From: Hymenobacter sp. BT18
GTDB lineage: Bacteria; Bacteroidota; Bacteroidia; Cytophagales; Hymenobacteraceae
Direction of reading: 5' to 3'
Assembly (NCBI RefSeq): GCF_012273015.1
Contig: NZ_CP050954.1
Coordinates: forward strand, 1,550,001 to 1,614,000
DNA: 64,000 nucleotides
The notes beneath the pieces are model-generated. The model was given only the letters and a program-made list of their open reading frames with translations. It had not been told where the DNA came from and made no database searches. A program made the translations under genes and the position numbers. Shown here piece after piece: positions 43,712-50,910 of the stretch. Within the stretch, counting starts at the first letter, position 1; every line of letters starts with the position of its first letter.

Positions 43712-44506
43712 CTACTTGATTGATTTGCGTTTTTCATAATCCTCAGCCGCGTCATGCAGCTCCGCCATGAGCAGGCGCAGGGGCTGGCCGGACGTCTGCT
43801 GTACCGTGCCGAACGCGCCACCGGAGAGCTTGCGCAGCACCCGGCCCCAGTCCGGTGCCTGCCGTTTCTGCTCCTTGGCATCTTCTTCACCGGCATCGAA
43901 CACGGCCGGGAACTCCGCCTGGAGCTGTGCACGGCAGCCGCGGTACCAGGCCAGGATGGCGGCCTTCTCAGGCCGGCTGATCCGGCGCAGTATCGAGGCC
44001 CGGTGGGGCAGCAAGTGCTCGTTGAATGGCTCCCGCACGTCGCCTCCGTACGTGTGATGGAGCGTGCGCACGCCCCGCAGGCGCGGCCGATAGAGCACTG
44101 CCAGGAACTTGTCCAGGTACTGCGCATCCTGGTGCTGGTGATAGAGCACGAAGAAGGTGTCGGCGAAAATGAACTCGCCGAAGGTCAGGTTGCGGAAGTG
44201 GCTGCGCGGGCCATGGTAATCTGGCAGCAGCCAGTGCGGCCGCACGGTGGGCAGCAGCTGCTCGGTCAGATGGTGCTCCTCCGAAAACAGAAAGTCAGTA
44301 AGGGGCAGCAGCTGGCTGAGCACCACTTCGCCCTGGACCGCCAGCCGAGGCAGGGCGAATCCACTGAGCAGGCTGAGCAGGCGCAGGCGCTGGCCGGGCC
44401 GCTTCGCCACCAGCTCAGGCAGCACCCGAAGCAGTTGCCGGCGCGTGAGTTCATTCCACGTCGAGGGCACCTGGTGCTTGTCGCGGCCGAGTTGTAGGGT
44501 TTCCAT
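43712..44506 (-). CDS. Hypothetical phage protein with repeated 5' leader
   Basis: A 264-residue protein from the ATG at 44506 (METLQLGRDKHQVPSTWNEL), rich in Leu, Arg and His (LLPTVRPHWLLPDYHGPRSH). The upstream in-frame codons (to 44560) belong to the leader and terminator and are not coding. It carries leader copy A: the TGTCCTTTTT box is 30 nt before the ATG. The start METLQ resembles METPA (52637) and MELSK (57230) behind the same leader. It opens the tail-gene transcription unit. Function unknown. Confidence 0.65.
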   Translation of the reverse strand: METLQLGRDKHQVPSTWNELTRRQLLRVLPELVAKRPGQRLRLLSLLSGFALPRLAVQGEVVLSQLLPLTDFLFSEEHHLTEQLLPTVRPHWLLPDYHGPRSHFRNLTFGEFIFADTFFVLYHQHQDAQYLDKFLAVLYRPRLRGVRTLHHTYGGDVREPFNEHLLPHRASILRRISRPEKAAILAWYRGCRAQLQAEFPAVFDAGEEDAKEQKRQAPDWGRVLRKLSGGAFGTVQQTSGQPLRLLMAELHDAAEDYEKRKSIK

Positions 44507-44546
44507 GCCCCGAAATTGCCAGCGGCTGCCTCGGGTAAAAAGGACA
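44507..44546 (-). promoter_or_regulatory. Repeated phage leader, copy A
   Basis: Minus strand: TGTCCTTTTT (44546-44537), then ACCCGAGGCAGCCGCTGG and CAATTTCGGGGC up to the ATG. CCCGA can pair with TCGGG just before the start codon. It directly follows a terminator T-run. The spacing of box to ATG (30 nt) is identical in copies B and C. Confidence 0.65.
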
Positions 44547-44550
44547 CAAA

Positions 44551-44582
44551 AAAGCCCCAACGCAGGTTGCGCCGGGGCTGCT
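44551..44582 (-). terminator. Terminator upstream of leader A
   Basis: AGCCCC and GGGGCT with an inner partly paired loop; the minus strand continues TTTTTTG directly into the TGTCC box. It closes the amidoligase unit, 21 bp after the stop at 44603. Confidence 0.7.
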
Positions 44583-44602
44583 TTCCCGCAGTTGCGGGGT
44601 GG

Positions 44603-44836
44603 TTATACTGGGGTAAGAAAGCCGCCCGCTTTGAGGTCGGCAATGAAGTTAGCAACGGAGTCGGTGCGAACAACTGACCCGTTCTGCATCTTGGCGCGGG
44701 CCGCTAAGCCTTCCATGAAGTCCTCGATGCTGACGCTAGGTATCCACTGCTGCGCGTCCTCGCGCAGGGCCTGGACTAAGCCTAAATCGGAGGCGGCCGT
44801 TATCGGGCCGCCTCCGAGTATGTTGAAGGTTGGCAT
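44603..44836 (-). CDS. Hypothetical small protein next to the amidoligase
   Basis: A 77-residue protein from the ATG at 44836 (MPTFNILGGGPITAASDLGL), with a helical body (IEDFMEGLAARAKMQNGSVV) and a Gly-rich N-terminus. It begins 1 bp after the amidoligase stop, so co-expression is near certain. It could be a partner or substrate of the amidoligase; this is inference from adjacency only. Confidence 0.6.
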   Translation of the reverse strand: MPTFNILGGGPITAASDLGLVQALREDAQQWIPSVSIEDFMEGLAARAKMQNGSVVRTDSVANFIADLKAGGFLTPV

Positions 44837-44837
44837 G

Positions 44838-45821
44838 TTAGCGGGTTTGTAGGGCCGTGGCGCGGCGGGTGAAGTAGGTGGCAATGTCTCGCTGGTTAAA
44901 GGTAGTAAATTCTGCTACGGGCAGGTTTGGGGTAACCAAGCGGGCCTTGGAGTAGTCAACCAAGTTGGCCAGGAATTTTACCCAAAAGCTGATTTTTTCG
45001 AAGTTGGTGGTACCGCTGTGCTGGCGAAATTCAATAGTGCCCTGGCGGGTGAAGCTCTGCAGGTTCACCTTGTGGTAGCGGTCGTTGCCGTTGGCGGCTA
45101 CGCTTAGCTCCTGGGTGGTCGTGGCCGCTAGTATCTGGCGCTCGGCCTCCAGCATCGTGCGGCTACGCTGAAGGCTGCGGCAGTAGCGGTTGGCCGAGCC
45201 GCGGCGGTTGGAGGGCATTACCCGGTCGATGCTGCTTTCCAGTACCAGGTAGTTGCGAACCAGCTGGCGCATGGCCTCGATGTTCAAGTCCTGGGCGCCC
45301 AGGTGTACATGCAGGCCGCAGGAGGCGTTTACCTGCGCGCCGCAGTGGTTGAGGGCGCGGCAGGCGCGGGCCAAGTCCTCCAGCCCTTCGTAGCCGCGCA
45401 GTACAGGGCTTACTAGTTCAAAGGCGTGGGCGCCGCTTACGCTGGCGTCCGATACGATTTTCCAGTAGTTGCGGGTGGTGTGGTTGTAGCCTTCGCCGTA
45501 GGCTTCGAGGCCTTGGGCGCGTAGCTCAGCCAACAGGGCCTCGCGGGTTACGCCGTAGGCTTCGATTTCTACGCCGAAGGTGCGGGTGAAGGCGCCGGGT
45601 GTGAAGGGGGCCAAGGCGGCTACCGTAGCGGTGCGGGTGGGCGTAGCCAAGGCGCGGGTTGCGCCGGCGGCTACCCAGGCGGCGTAGACGTTCTGGGCGA
45701 AGCCGTAGCCTACTCCCATCATCGTGGCTACTTCGCGGCGGCTCAGGCCGAGGCCGAAGAGCTGCTGCATTTTCCAGGTTTTGGTAGTTCCGGTCGAGGC
45801 GATGATTTGGGCGGCGGTCAT
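44838..45821 (-). CDS. Amidoligase family protein
   Basis: A 327-residue member of the glutamine-synthetase-like amidoligase family (ATP-dependent COOH-NH2 ligase). An N-terminal helix-turn-helix-like part (SRREVATMMGVGYGFAQNVY) precedes the core, which has TFGVEIEAYG (about 82), SDASVSGAHAFELVSPVLRG, CGLHVHLGAQDL and QGTIEFRQHSGT. The acidic and histidine residues expected for metal/ATP binding are present. Family knowledge: such enzymes make isopeptide or amide bonds in peptide modification, cell-wall or secondary metabolism. Here it lies between lysis and tail genes of a prophage. The substrate is unknown. Confidence 0.82.
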   Translation of the reverse strand: MTAAQIIASTGTTKTWKMQQLFGLGLSRREVATMMGVGYGFAQNVYAAWVAAGATRALATPTRTATVAALAPFTPGAFTRTFGVEIEAYGVTREALLAELRAQGLEAYGEGYNHTTRNYWKIVSDASVSGAHAFELVSPVLRGYEGLEDLARACRALNHCGAQVNASCGLHVHLGAQDLNIEAMRQLVRNYLVLESSIDRVMPSNRRGSANRYCRSLQRSRTMLEAERQILAATTTQELSVAANGNDRYHKVNLQSFTRQGTIEFRQHSGTTNFEKISFWVKFLANLVDYSKARLVTPNLPVAEFTTFNQRDIATYFTRRATALQTR

Positions 45822-45972
45822 TATCGTAAGGCGTTAGTTACGTGCGTTTTAGTATGACAAACAACGCATCGTTTATCGCCTGGATCAAGTTAAAAGACTT
45901 GTTTTTGAGTGCGTTAGCGAAGATTCCATGCACCGTTAACTTATCAACTGGCACGGTGCAATTGAGCAAGAA

Positions 45973-46000
45973 AAAGCCCCGGCTGGTGGGCCGGGGCTTT
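45973..46000 (-). terminator. Terminator between the 46305 and amidoligase units
   Basis: AAAGCCCCGGC and complement flank TGGTGG; the minus strand continues into TTTTTCTTGC. It lies 24 bp after the stop at 46024. Confidence 0.8.
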
Positions 46001-46023
46001 GCAATAGGGAGTAGAAAAACAGG

Positions 46024-46305
46024 TTACAATTCGGGGTCGACGGCCCGCAGCCGTTGCTCCAGCGCAGCAATTACCTCCACCAGCTGGTATTCGAACTTGC
46101 TGAGCGGGGTCAAAGGATAGAGATTATAAGCCGCGAGTATCTCGGTCACCTCCACATCATCGACGAAAATCGGCTCAACGAGTGGCTGACGAGGAGGCTG
46201 CGCTTCTTCTTCGGCGCTGGAGGATTGCTCATCCTCTTCCTCGTCGGGTTTCTGGCCGAAGCCAATCGGGGGCTTCGGCTTCTTGTCTTTCTGGTTCTTT
46301 GCCAT
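46024..46305 (-). CDS. Hypothetical acidic small protein
   Basis: A 93-residue protein with a Lys/Pro-rich start (MAKNQKDKKPKPPIGFGQ), a run of acidic residues (PDEEEDEQSSSAEEEAQ) and a helical end (SKFEYQLVEVIAALEQRLRA). No known domain. It starts 3 bp after the stop of the upstream gene, so they are one unit. It lies between lysis and tail genes in the late operon; it may be an assembly accessory. Confidence 0.6.
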   Translation of the reverse strand: MAKNQKDKKPKPPIGFGQKPDEEEDEQSSSAEEEAQPPRQPLVEPIFVDDVEVTEILAAYNLYPLTPLSKFEYQLVEVIAALEQRLRAVDPEL

Positions 46306-46307
46306 CG

Positions 46308-46604
46308 TTAAGCAGCTGCATGAAGTGTGTAGGTGCTCAAATTCGACAGCCCGTTGACCAGTAAAAAGTACAAGGATTCCTCGCCACCAGTGGGTTGCGA
46401 AGTCTGGGTCTGCTCAGCGTAGGCCTGCTCAACGGCCCGCAGCACGTCGGCTGGTGAGTGGCACATGAGCATCACCCGGAGTTCGACCAGGGTGTGAGGG
46501 GTAATCATGAGCGAGGTGGCCATGCTGGCCAGGAGCTCTTCTCGCTCGATTACGGGCGCAGTGTGAAGCTGCGCGAAAGGGATGGAGTTGGATTGTTTTA
46601 GCAT
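46308..46604 (-). CDS. Hypothetical protein with structured leader
   Basis: A 98-residue protein from the ATG at 46604 (MLKQSNSIPFAQLHTAPVIE); earlier in-frame codons are rejected because they run through the structured leader. It is helical, without signal or known domain. The first five codons carry the motif GCTAAAACAATCC, whose exact complement lies 45 nt upstream in the leader, so translation may be controlled by pairing (see the regulatory entry). It may be a late accessory protein; the function is unknown. Confidence 0.55.
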   Translation of the reverse strand: MLKQSNSIPFAQLHTAPVIEREELLASMATSLMITPHTLVELRVMLMCHSPADVLRAVEQAYAEQTQTSQPTGGEESLYFLLVNGLSNLSTYTLHAAA

Positions 46605-46802
46605 GGTACTCGGGCAATAAAAAACACGGCGTCGGCCGAAGAGAGGTGCTAAAACAATCCAGTGGATTTTTTTTGGGGCCTTCGCAGGTACCCCCCTCTC
46701 TCCGGCCTTAGCCGTGATGTCAGAAATGTCAGGAAATGAAAACGCCACTCGAAAAACCCCGACTAGGTTTAGAGTGGCAGTCTCCCACTGGGTTGTTTTA
46801 GC
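46590..46802 (-). promoter_or_regulatory. Candidate mutually exclusive RNA leader
   Basis: Minus-strand order: copy 1 GCTAAAACAACCCAGTGGG (46802-46784), copy 2 in complement orientation TCCACTGGATTGTTTTAGC (46666-46648), copy 3 GCTAAAACAATCC at the start codon (46602-46590). Copy 2 can pair with copy 1 (about 18 of 19 positions) or with copy 3 (13 of 13, covering part of the ATG). A further stem (GGCCGGAGAGAGG with CCTCTCTTCGGCC) and a hairpin GCCACTC/GAGTGGC lie between. Confidence 0.45.
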
Positions 46803-46958
46803 GTTTCAAAGGAACGGCCCGCCTGCATAGGATGCAAGCGGGCCGTTCACTTTTTTTTGGCGCAGCACAGCTTGGAGCTGCACCCTCGATCAAAAGGGAC
46901 GGGGGCCTTACAGCTTCCCGCTCCGTCTGTGCTGGCGAACAAAGATATAGTGCAACTG
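46605..46958. other. Gene-free region with strong secondary structure
   Basis: About 350 bp without a supported gene. It holds the structured leader above, and a 16-bp interrupted hairpin at 46812-46848 (GAACGGCCCGC/GCGGGCCGTTC with inner TGCAT/ATGCA). This is followed on the plus strand by eight T and on the minus strand only by a weak T tract. It may end the DUF4468 transcript or an unrecognised plus-strand RNA. Confidence 0.5.
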
Positions 46959-47468
46959 CTAGAAACCAGCCCGAGGGTCGGTATTCATTGCTTTTCGAAG
47001 AGAGGCTTCCGTGCTACGGATATTCTGCTCTATTGAGGCCAGGTAGCGGGCCTTTACACGGTCAACAGCAACGGACTCCACAGCCGTGCTGGCCGCAATT
47101 GACTCACCGTTTATTTCGAAGCTGGTAGCCTTAAGCCTATACTTTCCGTCCTTAACATCTATCACGAATGTATAAGCGACGTTCTCAAACTTCCCCACAT
47201 CAGACTGCCTTACATAAGGCAGAATACCCTTCCCAATCACTGTCCCCGATTCCGCATCAGCAAGCTCCAGCACGGCCTTGCTGGACACATAATTAAGAGC
47301 AGCCCAGCGGCGGGCACGGTCATAGAGAGCCTGCTTCGTGGCTCCAGTCACAGGCACAACTGCAGTTAATGTATAGAGCCCATCCTCCTTTTGCCACGTT
47401 GGCGCGTCCTGGGCCTGAGCTGCGGCGCCGATGCAAAGCAGCAGCGCAATAAATAGCGTCTTGAGCAT
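46959..47468 (-). CDS. DUF4468 domain-containing secreted protein
   Basis: A 169-residue protein from the ATG at 47468, with signal peptide (MLKTLFIALLLCIGAAAQAQ) and a DUF4468-like domain (about 35-115: VPVTGATKQALYDRARRW, YVSSKAVLELADAESGTVIG, FVIDVKDGKYRLKATSFEI). DUF4468 proteins are common exported proteins of Bacteroidota with unknown function. Base composition is more AT-rich than the surrounding phage genes. Together with its separate terminators, this suggests an independently acquired cargo (moron) gene inside the late operon. Confidence 0.72.
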   Translation of the reverse strand: MLKTLFIALLLCIGAAAQAQDAPTWQKEDGLYTLTAVVPVTGATKQALYDRARRWAALNYVSSKAVLELADAESGTVIGKGILPYVRQSDVGKFENVAYTFVIDVKDGKYRLKATSFEINGESIAASTAVESVAVDRVKARYLASIEQNIRSTEASLRKAMNTDPRAGF

Positions 47469-47506
47469 GATAATAGCTAAAGTGAAACGGCACACTAGAT
47501 AAGCAA

Positions 47507-47530
47507 AAAGGCCCCCAAACGGGGGCCTTT
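47507..47530 (-). terminator. Terminator of the lysis/membrane-protein unit
   Basis: AAAGGCCCCC and complement flank AAAC; the minus strand continues TTTTTGC. It lies 28 bp after the stop at 47559. Confidence 0.8.
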
Positions 47531-47558
47531 AGACACTACTGTCCGGGAATCAGGACAA

Positions 47559-48053
47559 CTATTTTACCAGCAGCCAAGCCCACGTCGCGAGGTAAACTAC
47601 GCCGCCGGCAACGGCCAGCGCCAGGCGCGCCGGGCCGGGCAAGTCTACCACGGCCGTCGTCGTTTTGCTCTGGTAGCCGAAGCGGTACTCCTGCCAGGCA
47701 TAATGGAAGGAAAGCGAGTCGACCACATGCAGCGCCACCGGGTTGGTGGTGCGCAGGGCCCTGGCCCACTTCAGCCACAAGCGGCAGAAATTATACACCT
47801 CGTCGTGTACCAGCGGGAAGCACAGCGCAGCGGCTACCAACTCGCCGGCCAGCGGCACGAGCAGCATCTGCTGCTCGCTGATCAGGAAGCCATACGTCGC
47901 GCTGGCCAGCGCCAAGAAGAACACGACAACGCGCTGGTAGGTGTAGTCCTTGTGCTCGTTCCGAATGAAGCACTCGGCCCGGTTGCCGTCGTAAATCATG
48001 GCCTCGATGTCGCCGGCCAGCGCCGCATAGAGCAGCAGCAGGATCGTAATCAC
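47559..48053 (-). CDS. Hypothetical membrane protein
   Basis: A 164-residue protein with hydrophobic segments at about 1-15, 44-62, 64-85 and 145-162 (LALAVAGGVVYLATWAWLLV), so about three or four transmembrane helices. No known family. It overlaps the upstream small membrane gene by 4 bp (ATGA). It sits immediately downstream of the lysis cassette; it could be an accessory holin or antiholin, or cargo, but nothing decides this. Confidence 0.62.
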   Translation of the reverse strand: MITILLLLYAALAGDIEAMIYDGNRAECFIRNEHKDYTYQRVVVFFLALASATYGFLISEQQMLLVPLAGELVAAALCFPLVHDEVYNFCRLWLKWARALRTTNPVALHVVDSLSFHYAWQEYRFGYQSKTTTAVVDLPGPARLALAVAGGVVYLATWAWLLVK

Positions 48054-48271
48054 CGGCGGGCCTCCCGGTTTTCCTGGCTGAAGTACGTGCCCAGCACGTT
48101 CACGGCCTGCACGGCAAGGCTGATGCCGAACACGTACTTGCCATTCTCGGTGTAGCCCAGCAGCAGACCCACGCCGCTCACGACGATGACTGCGCTCAGG
48201 GCGAAGAAGAGGAACTGGTCGCGGCGGCTGCCTATCAGCTGCTGGCGGAAGGTTTGTTTTTGTCTGGGCAT
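48050..48271 (-). CDS. Small two-helix membrane protein
   Basis: A 73-residue protein with a basic N-terminus (MPRQKQTFRQQLIGSRRDQF), two hydrophobic segments (FFALSAVIVVSGVGLLLG, about 22-39; YVFGISLAVQAVNVLGTYF, about 46-64) and a charged tail. Size and topology resemble small holins, but a larger holin is already present upstream. It is translationally coupled to the next gene. Confidence 0.6.
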   Translation of the reverse strand: MPRQKQTFRQQLIGSRRDQFLFFALSAVIVVSGVGLLLGYTENGKYVFGISLAVQAVNVLGTYFSQENREARR

Positions 48272-48304
48272 GATGATAAAAATGAAAGTGAGGAAAATGG
48301 CTGG

Positions 48305-48817
48305 TTAGCTGGACTTGCGTCGGCGCAGGTAGAAGAAGCCGAGCACCAGGAACACCACGACTATCACCACGCCGCCAATGGCAAGCTGCTGGCCCGTGAT
48401 GCCGTTGTTGGTGGACTGATTGGGCTTCTGGCCTTCCTTGTGCTTGGCTTTCTTGCCGGCTTGGTTGCGGTGGTCGGACTGATCCTTGGCCCGGGTTTTC
48501 ACCTTGCTCTGATCCTTCTCCTTGGTTTTAACCTTAGAGTTGTCCACGATTTTAGTCTTCACCTGCACGCGCTCAGGCACGGCGCCGACGTTGCCCAGCG
48601 CCCGGGTCTGCGCGGCTAACCAGGCCTGTTGCTGCGGGGCGGTGGCGCCAGCTGGTGCTGGTACCAGGTACGCTGGCAGCGCGGCCACCCGCTCCAGCGA
48701 GTCGAGGTTAACCGGGCGGGGCGCGGTGGTGGTGACTTCCTTGCCGGCCACGCAGCCGGCGAACAGGAGCAGGAAGGCATACTGCATCCAGGATTTGGGG
48801 GCGGGGAGCTTACGCAT
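48305..48817 (-). CDS. Predicted unimolecular spanin (u-spanin)
   Basis: A 170-residue protein from the ATG at 48817. It has a lipoprotein-type signal with lipobox FAGC (AFLLLFAGCVAG) and a C-terminal transmembrane helix (LAIGGVVIVVVFLVLGFFYL) ending in RRRKSS. The periplasmic middle is Pro/Ala-rich and then strongly basic with imperfect KVKTKxxDQS repeats. An outer-membrane lipid anchor plus an inner-membrane helix in one chain is the u-spanin topology, which fuses both membranes at the end of lysis. It overlaps the DUF5675 gene by 8 bp and follows holin and DUF5675, which fits a lysis cassette. Caveat: the -3 lipobox residue is Phe, which is not ideal. Confidence 0.6.
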   Translation of the reverse strand: MRKLPAPKSWMQYAFLLLFAGCVAGKEVTTTAPRPVNLDSLERVAALPAYLVPAPAGATAPQQQAWLAAQTRALGNVGAVPERVQVKTKIVDNSKVKTKEKDQSKVKTRAKDQSDHRNQAGKKAKHKEGQKPNQSTNNGITGQQLAIGGVVIVVVFLVLGFFYLRRRKSS

Positions 48818-49322
48818 TGCGGTATTCGATGAATTGGCCGCCAGCACGCACGGCCTGGATGATTTCCTTGTACAGCTTCACATACTGGCGGCGCGAGTTG
48901 AGCACGCCCATCTGGCCATACACTTGGCCGTGCTTTTCGCCCACGACATAGCAGCCATCGGTGTCGTCGTCGGTGTTGCCCCAGTGCAGCAGGATCAGGC
49001 GCTTTTCCAGCGGGCCCTTCACCCAAATCAGGTCGTGCGGCTTGTAATGCACCTTGGTGGCGGAAGGGAGCTGCAAGTATTCCTCGCGGCTGATCAGGTT
49101 CACGCCATCCTTCGTCCAGAAGTACTTGCTGAAGTTGGGGCTCGGGCGTAGGCCCAGCGGATAGATGCCCAGGGGCACGCAGGTCTCGCCGTAGACTTCC
49201 TTGCCAGGGGCTCGGGCTTCGTCCTCGACGCCGGCGCAGTAGTCCTTATCGCGCACGAAGAGGCGCGACAGCGTCCAGTCGGCCGCGCTGGGCGCCCGAC
49301 GAACGGAAAGCAGGTTGCTCAT
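48810..49322 (-). CDS. DUF5675 family protein, probable phage lysis enzyme
   Basis: A 170-residue protein with the DUF5675 pattern: FVRDKDYCAGVEDEARA, YGETCVPLGIYPLGLR, LILLHWGNTDDDTDGCYVVG and a final helix (QYVKLYKEIIQAVRAGGQFI). The conserved His (LLHWGNT) and Cys (DGCYV) are arranged like an L,D-transpeptidase-type active site, and the family is frequent in phages next to holins. No other endolysin is found in the cassette, so it is the best candidate for cutting or modifying murein at lysis. The activity is inferred. Confidence 0.7.
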   Translation of the reverse strand: MSNLLSVRRAPSAADWTLSRLFVRDKDYCAGVEDEARAPGKEVYGETCVPLGIYPLGLRPSPNFSKYFWTKDGVNLISREEYLQLPSATKVHYKPHDLIWVKGPLEKRLILLHWGNTDDDTDGCYVVGEKHGQVYGQMGVLNSRRQYVKLYKEIIQAVRAGGQFIEYRNA

Positions 49323-49327
49323 AAAAC

Positions 49328-49891
49328 TTAGGAAATGGTGGCAGGGGTTGGCTCGGGCGCCGGCGCAGGCGGCTCGGCATCAGCGGCGGCGGCTTCGGTG
49401 GCGGTGGCCTTCAGCTCACGCATGCCTGCGTCCGGATCCTCAGCGAAGAGGGCCAGTCGTTTGAGCAGGGCCTTGGGAATAAGTGTTGGCTCGATGGCGG
49501 CCAGGTTCTCCAATAGGCTCAGGGCTTCGCGGGCCATCATCACCGAGTAGACGAAGGTGTCGAACCACTTGAAAATCACGTTCTGCTCACCATGCACCGT
49601 GAAGTGCGTCATGATGTGGGAGAGCACCAGCATGGCCAGGTAGATAATGACCTTCAGGAAAATCCGGGAGAAGGCCCGGCTGCTCACGTTGCGCTGGCGC
49701 CAGCTGCGGAGCAGGCCGGTGCCGGTGTCGACCATGATCAGCGTGAAGAGGAAGCCCAGGAACTGCCAGTCGTCGAACAGGTACTGCCGGACGAGCAGGG
49801 CCAGCGGCGATAAGGCCAGGCCCGTCAGGAAAGCATCCAGCGTGCGCGCACTCGTCAGCAGGATAACAGCGGGGTGAAAGAAGGCGCGCAT
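49328..49891 (-). CDS. Phage holin family protein
   Basis: Membrane protein of 187 residues with about three to four hydrophobic segments (about 20-36, 43-60, 78-98) and the holin-4-like block FLFTLIMVDTGTGLLRSWRQ, followed by a helical part and an Ala/Pro/Glu-rich cytoplasmic tail. It permeabilises the inner membrane to time lysis. Its start codon overlaps the previous stop by one base, and the DUF5675 gene begins 5 bp downstream. Confidence 0.82.
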   Translation of the reverse strand: MRAFFHPAVILLTSARTLDAFLTGLALSPLALLVRQYLFDDWQFLGFLFTLIMVDTGTGLLRSWRQRNVSSRAFSRIFLKVIIYLAMLVLSHIMTHFTVHGEQNVIFKWFDTFVYSVMMAREALSLLENLAAIEPTLIPKALLKRLALFAEDPDAGMRELKATATEAAAADAEPPAPAPEPTPATIS

Positions 49892-50907
49892 TAGAAGAAC
49901 TTGAAAATGCGGGTGGTAGAGGAATTGACGGGCACCACCGGCGTGTCGGGGGCCGTGTAGCGGGACGAGGCGAAATAGGTCGGGAAGCTCGTGGTCGAGG
50001 CCTGGCGGTTGAGGTAGTCCTCCAGCCGACGCAGGTAACGATGTCCATCGTCCAGGGCGCCGCGGGTCTTAAGCAGCATCAGTTGGTCGAGCGAGGCGTC
50101 GGCCTCCTTCGCGTTGCTGTCATCGATGCGGGCCACCTTCAGCTCGATGCCGTCCGGGGCGATGCGCAGGCCCAGTTCGGGCACAGCCTTGGCGAAGCTC
50201 AGGTTGGCTAGGGCCGGGTGGACGTAGCTGCGCAGCAGGTTTTCGTTTTCCGAGGTGAGCGTGCGCGTCCGGATCTGCTCCCGGAGTTCCGAAAGGAAGG
50301 CGGGGCTCAGCACGGCCGAGAGCTCGAAGTCTTCCAGCCGCCGGCGCACGGGCGCCAAGGCCTCGTACACCACCCGGGACGAGCTGATGTCGACGTGCTC
50401 CTGAAATTCAGCGGTGCAGGTAAACAGGCCGCGGCGGTGCAGCTCACTGGCCGGGCTTGCCAGCCAGGGGGCCAGCTCCGGGGCCTCGCGGTTGTCTTCC
50501 AGCCACTGCACCAGCACGTCCAGGTCGCTGTTGCCCCGCCAAATGAGGGCCTTTTGCAGTGCCTTCACCTGCCACGGAAAGGCGGTTTTCTGCGTCTCAG
50601 TAGCAACGAAGTGGATGCCGGTGCTGTCTACAGTCACCTGGTGTTCTTCCACTGAGCCGGCCGTCGCCAAGCGAGCAAGTGGCGCCTGCACCAAGGCCAG
50701 CAGCTCCGAGGCCAGAGATTCCTGGTCGCCGGTGGTGTTGTACTGGTCTACCAGCCACTGGTAAAGCTCCTTGCCCAGCAGCCGGCGAATGACCAACTGC
50801 TCGACTTGAATTAGCTGCAACTGGATGGCATCCGGAATGGGCTGCGTGGAGTTGATGTTAACCTTGACGTAGCAATTCAGCTCGTCGACTGTTTTCAGGA
50901 GTGCCAT
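49891..50907 (-). CDS. Hypothetical phage head-completion-like protein
   Basis: A 338-residue helical protein (MALLKTVDELNCYVKVNINS; QLIQVEQLVIRRLLGKELYQ). It resembles the DUF6712-type proteins that follow the portal in Bacteroidota phages, but this is by general look only. It lies 3 bp after the portal gene and directly before the holin. A connector/adaptor role at the portal is the likeliest reading. Confidence 0.6.
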   Translation of the reverse strand: MALLKTVDELNCYVKVNINSTQPIPDAIQLQLIQVEQLVIRRLLGKELYQWLVDQYNTTGDQESLASELLALVQAPLARLATAGSVEEHQVTVDSTGIHFVATETQKTAFPWQVKALQKALIWRGNSDLDVLVQWLEDNREAPELAPWLASPASELHRRGLFTCTAEFQEHVDISSSRVVYEALAPVRRRLEDFELSAVLSPAFLSELREQIRTRTLTSENENLLRSYVHPALANLSFAKAVPELGLRIAPDGIELKVARIDDSNAKEADASLDQLMLLKTRGALDDGHRYLRRLEDYLNRQASTTSFPTYFASSRYTAPDTPVVPVNSSTTRIFKFF

Positions 50908-50910
50908 TTT

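Noticed and set aside
45842..46120. 92-codon plus-strand frame between amidoligase and the 46305 gene
   Set aside because: It passes through a terminator, overlaps a more plausible gene, and has no recognisable domain.
46590..46802. CRISPR array or diversity-generating template repeat
   Set aside because: Only three copies in mixed orientation with irregular spacing, and no Cas or reverse transcriptase gene in the window.
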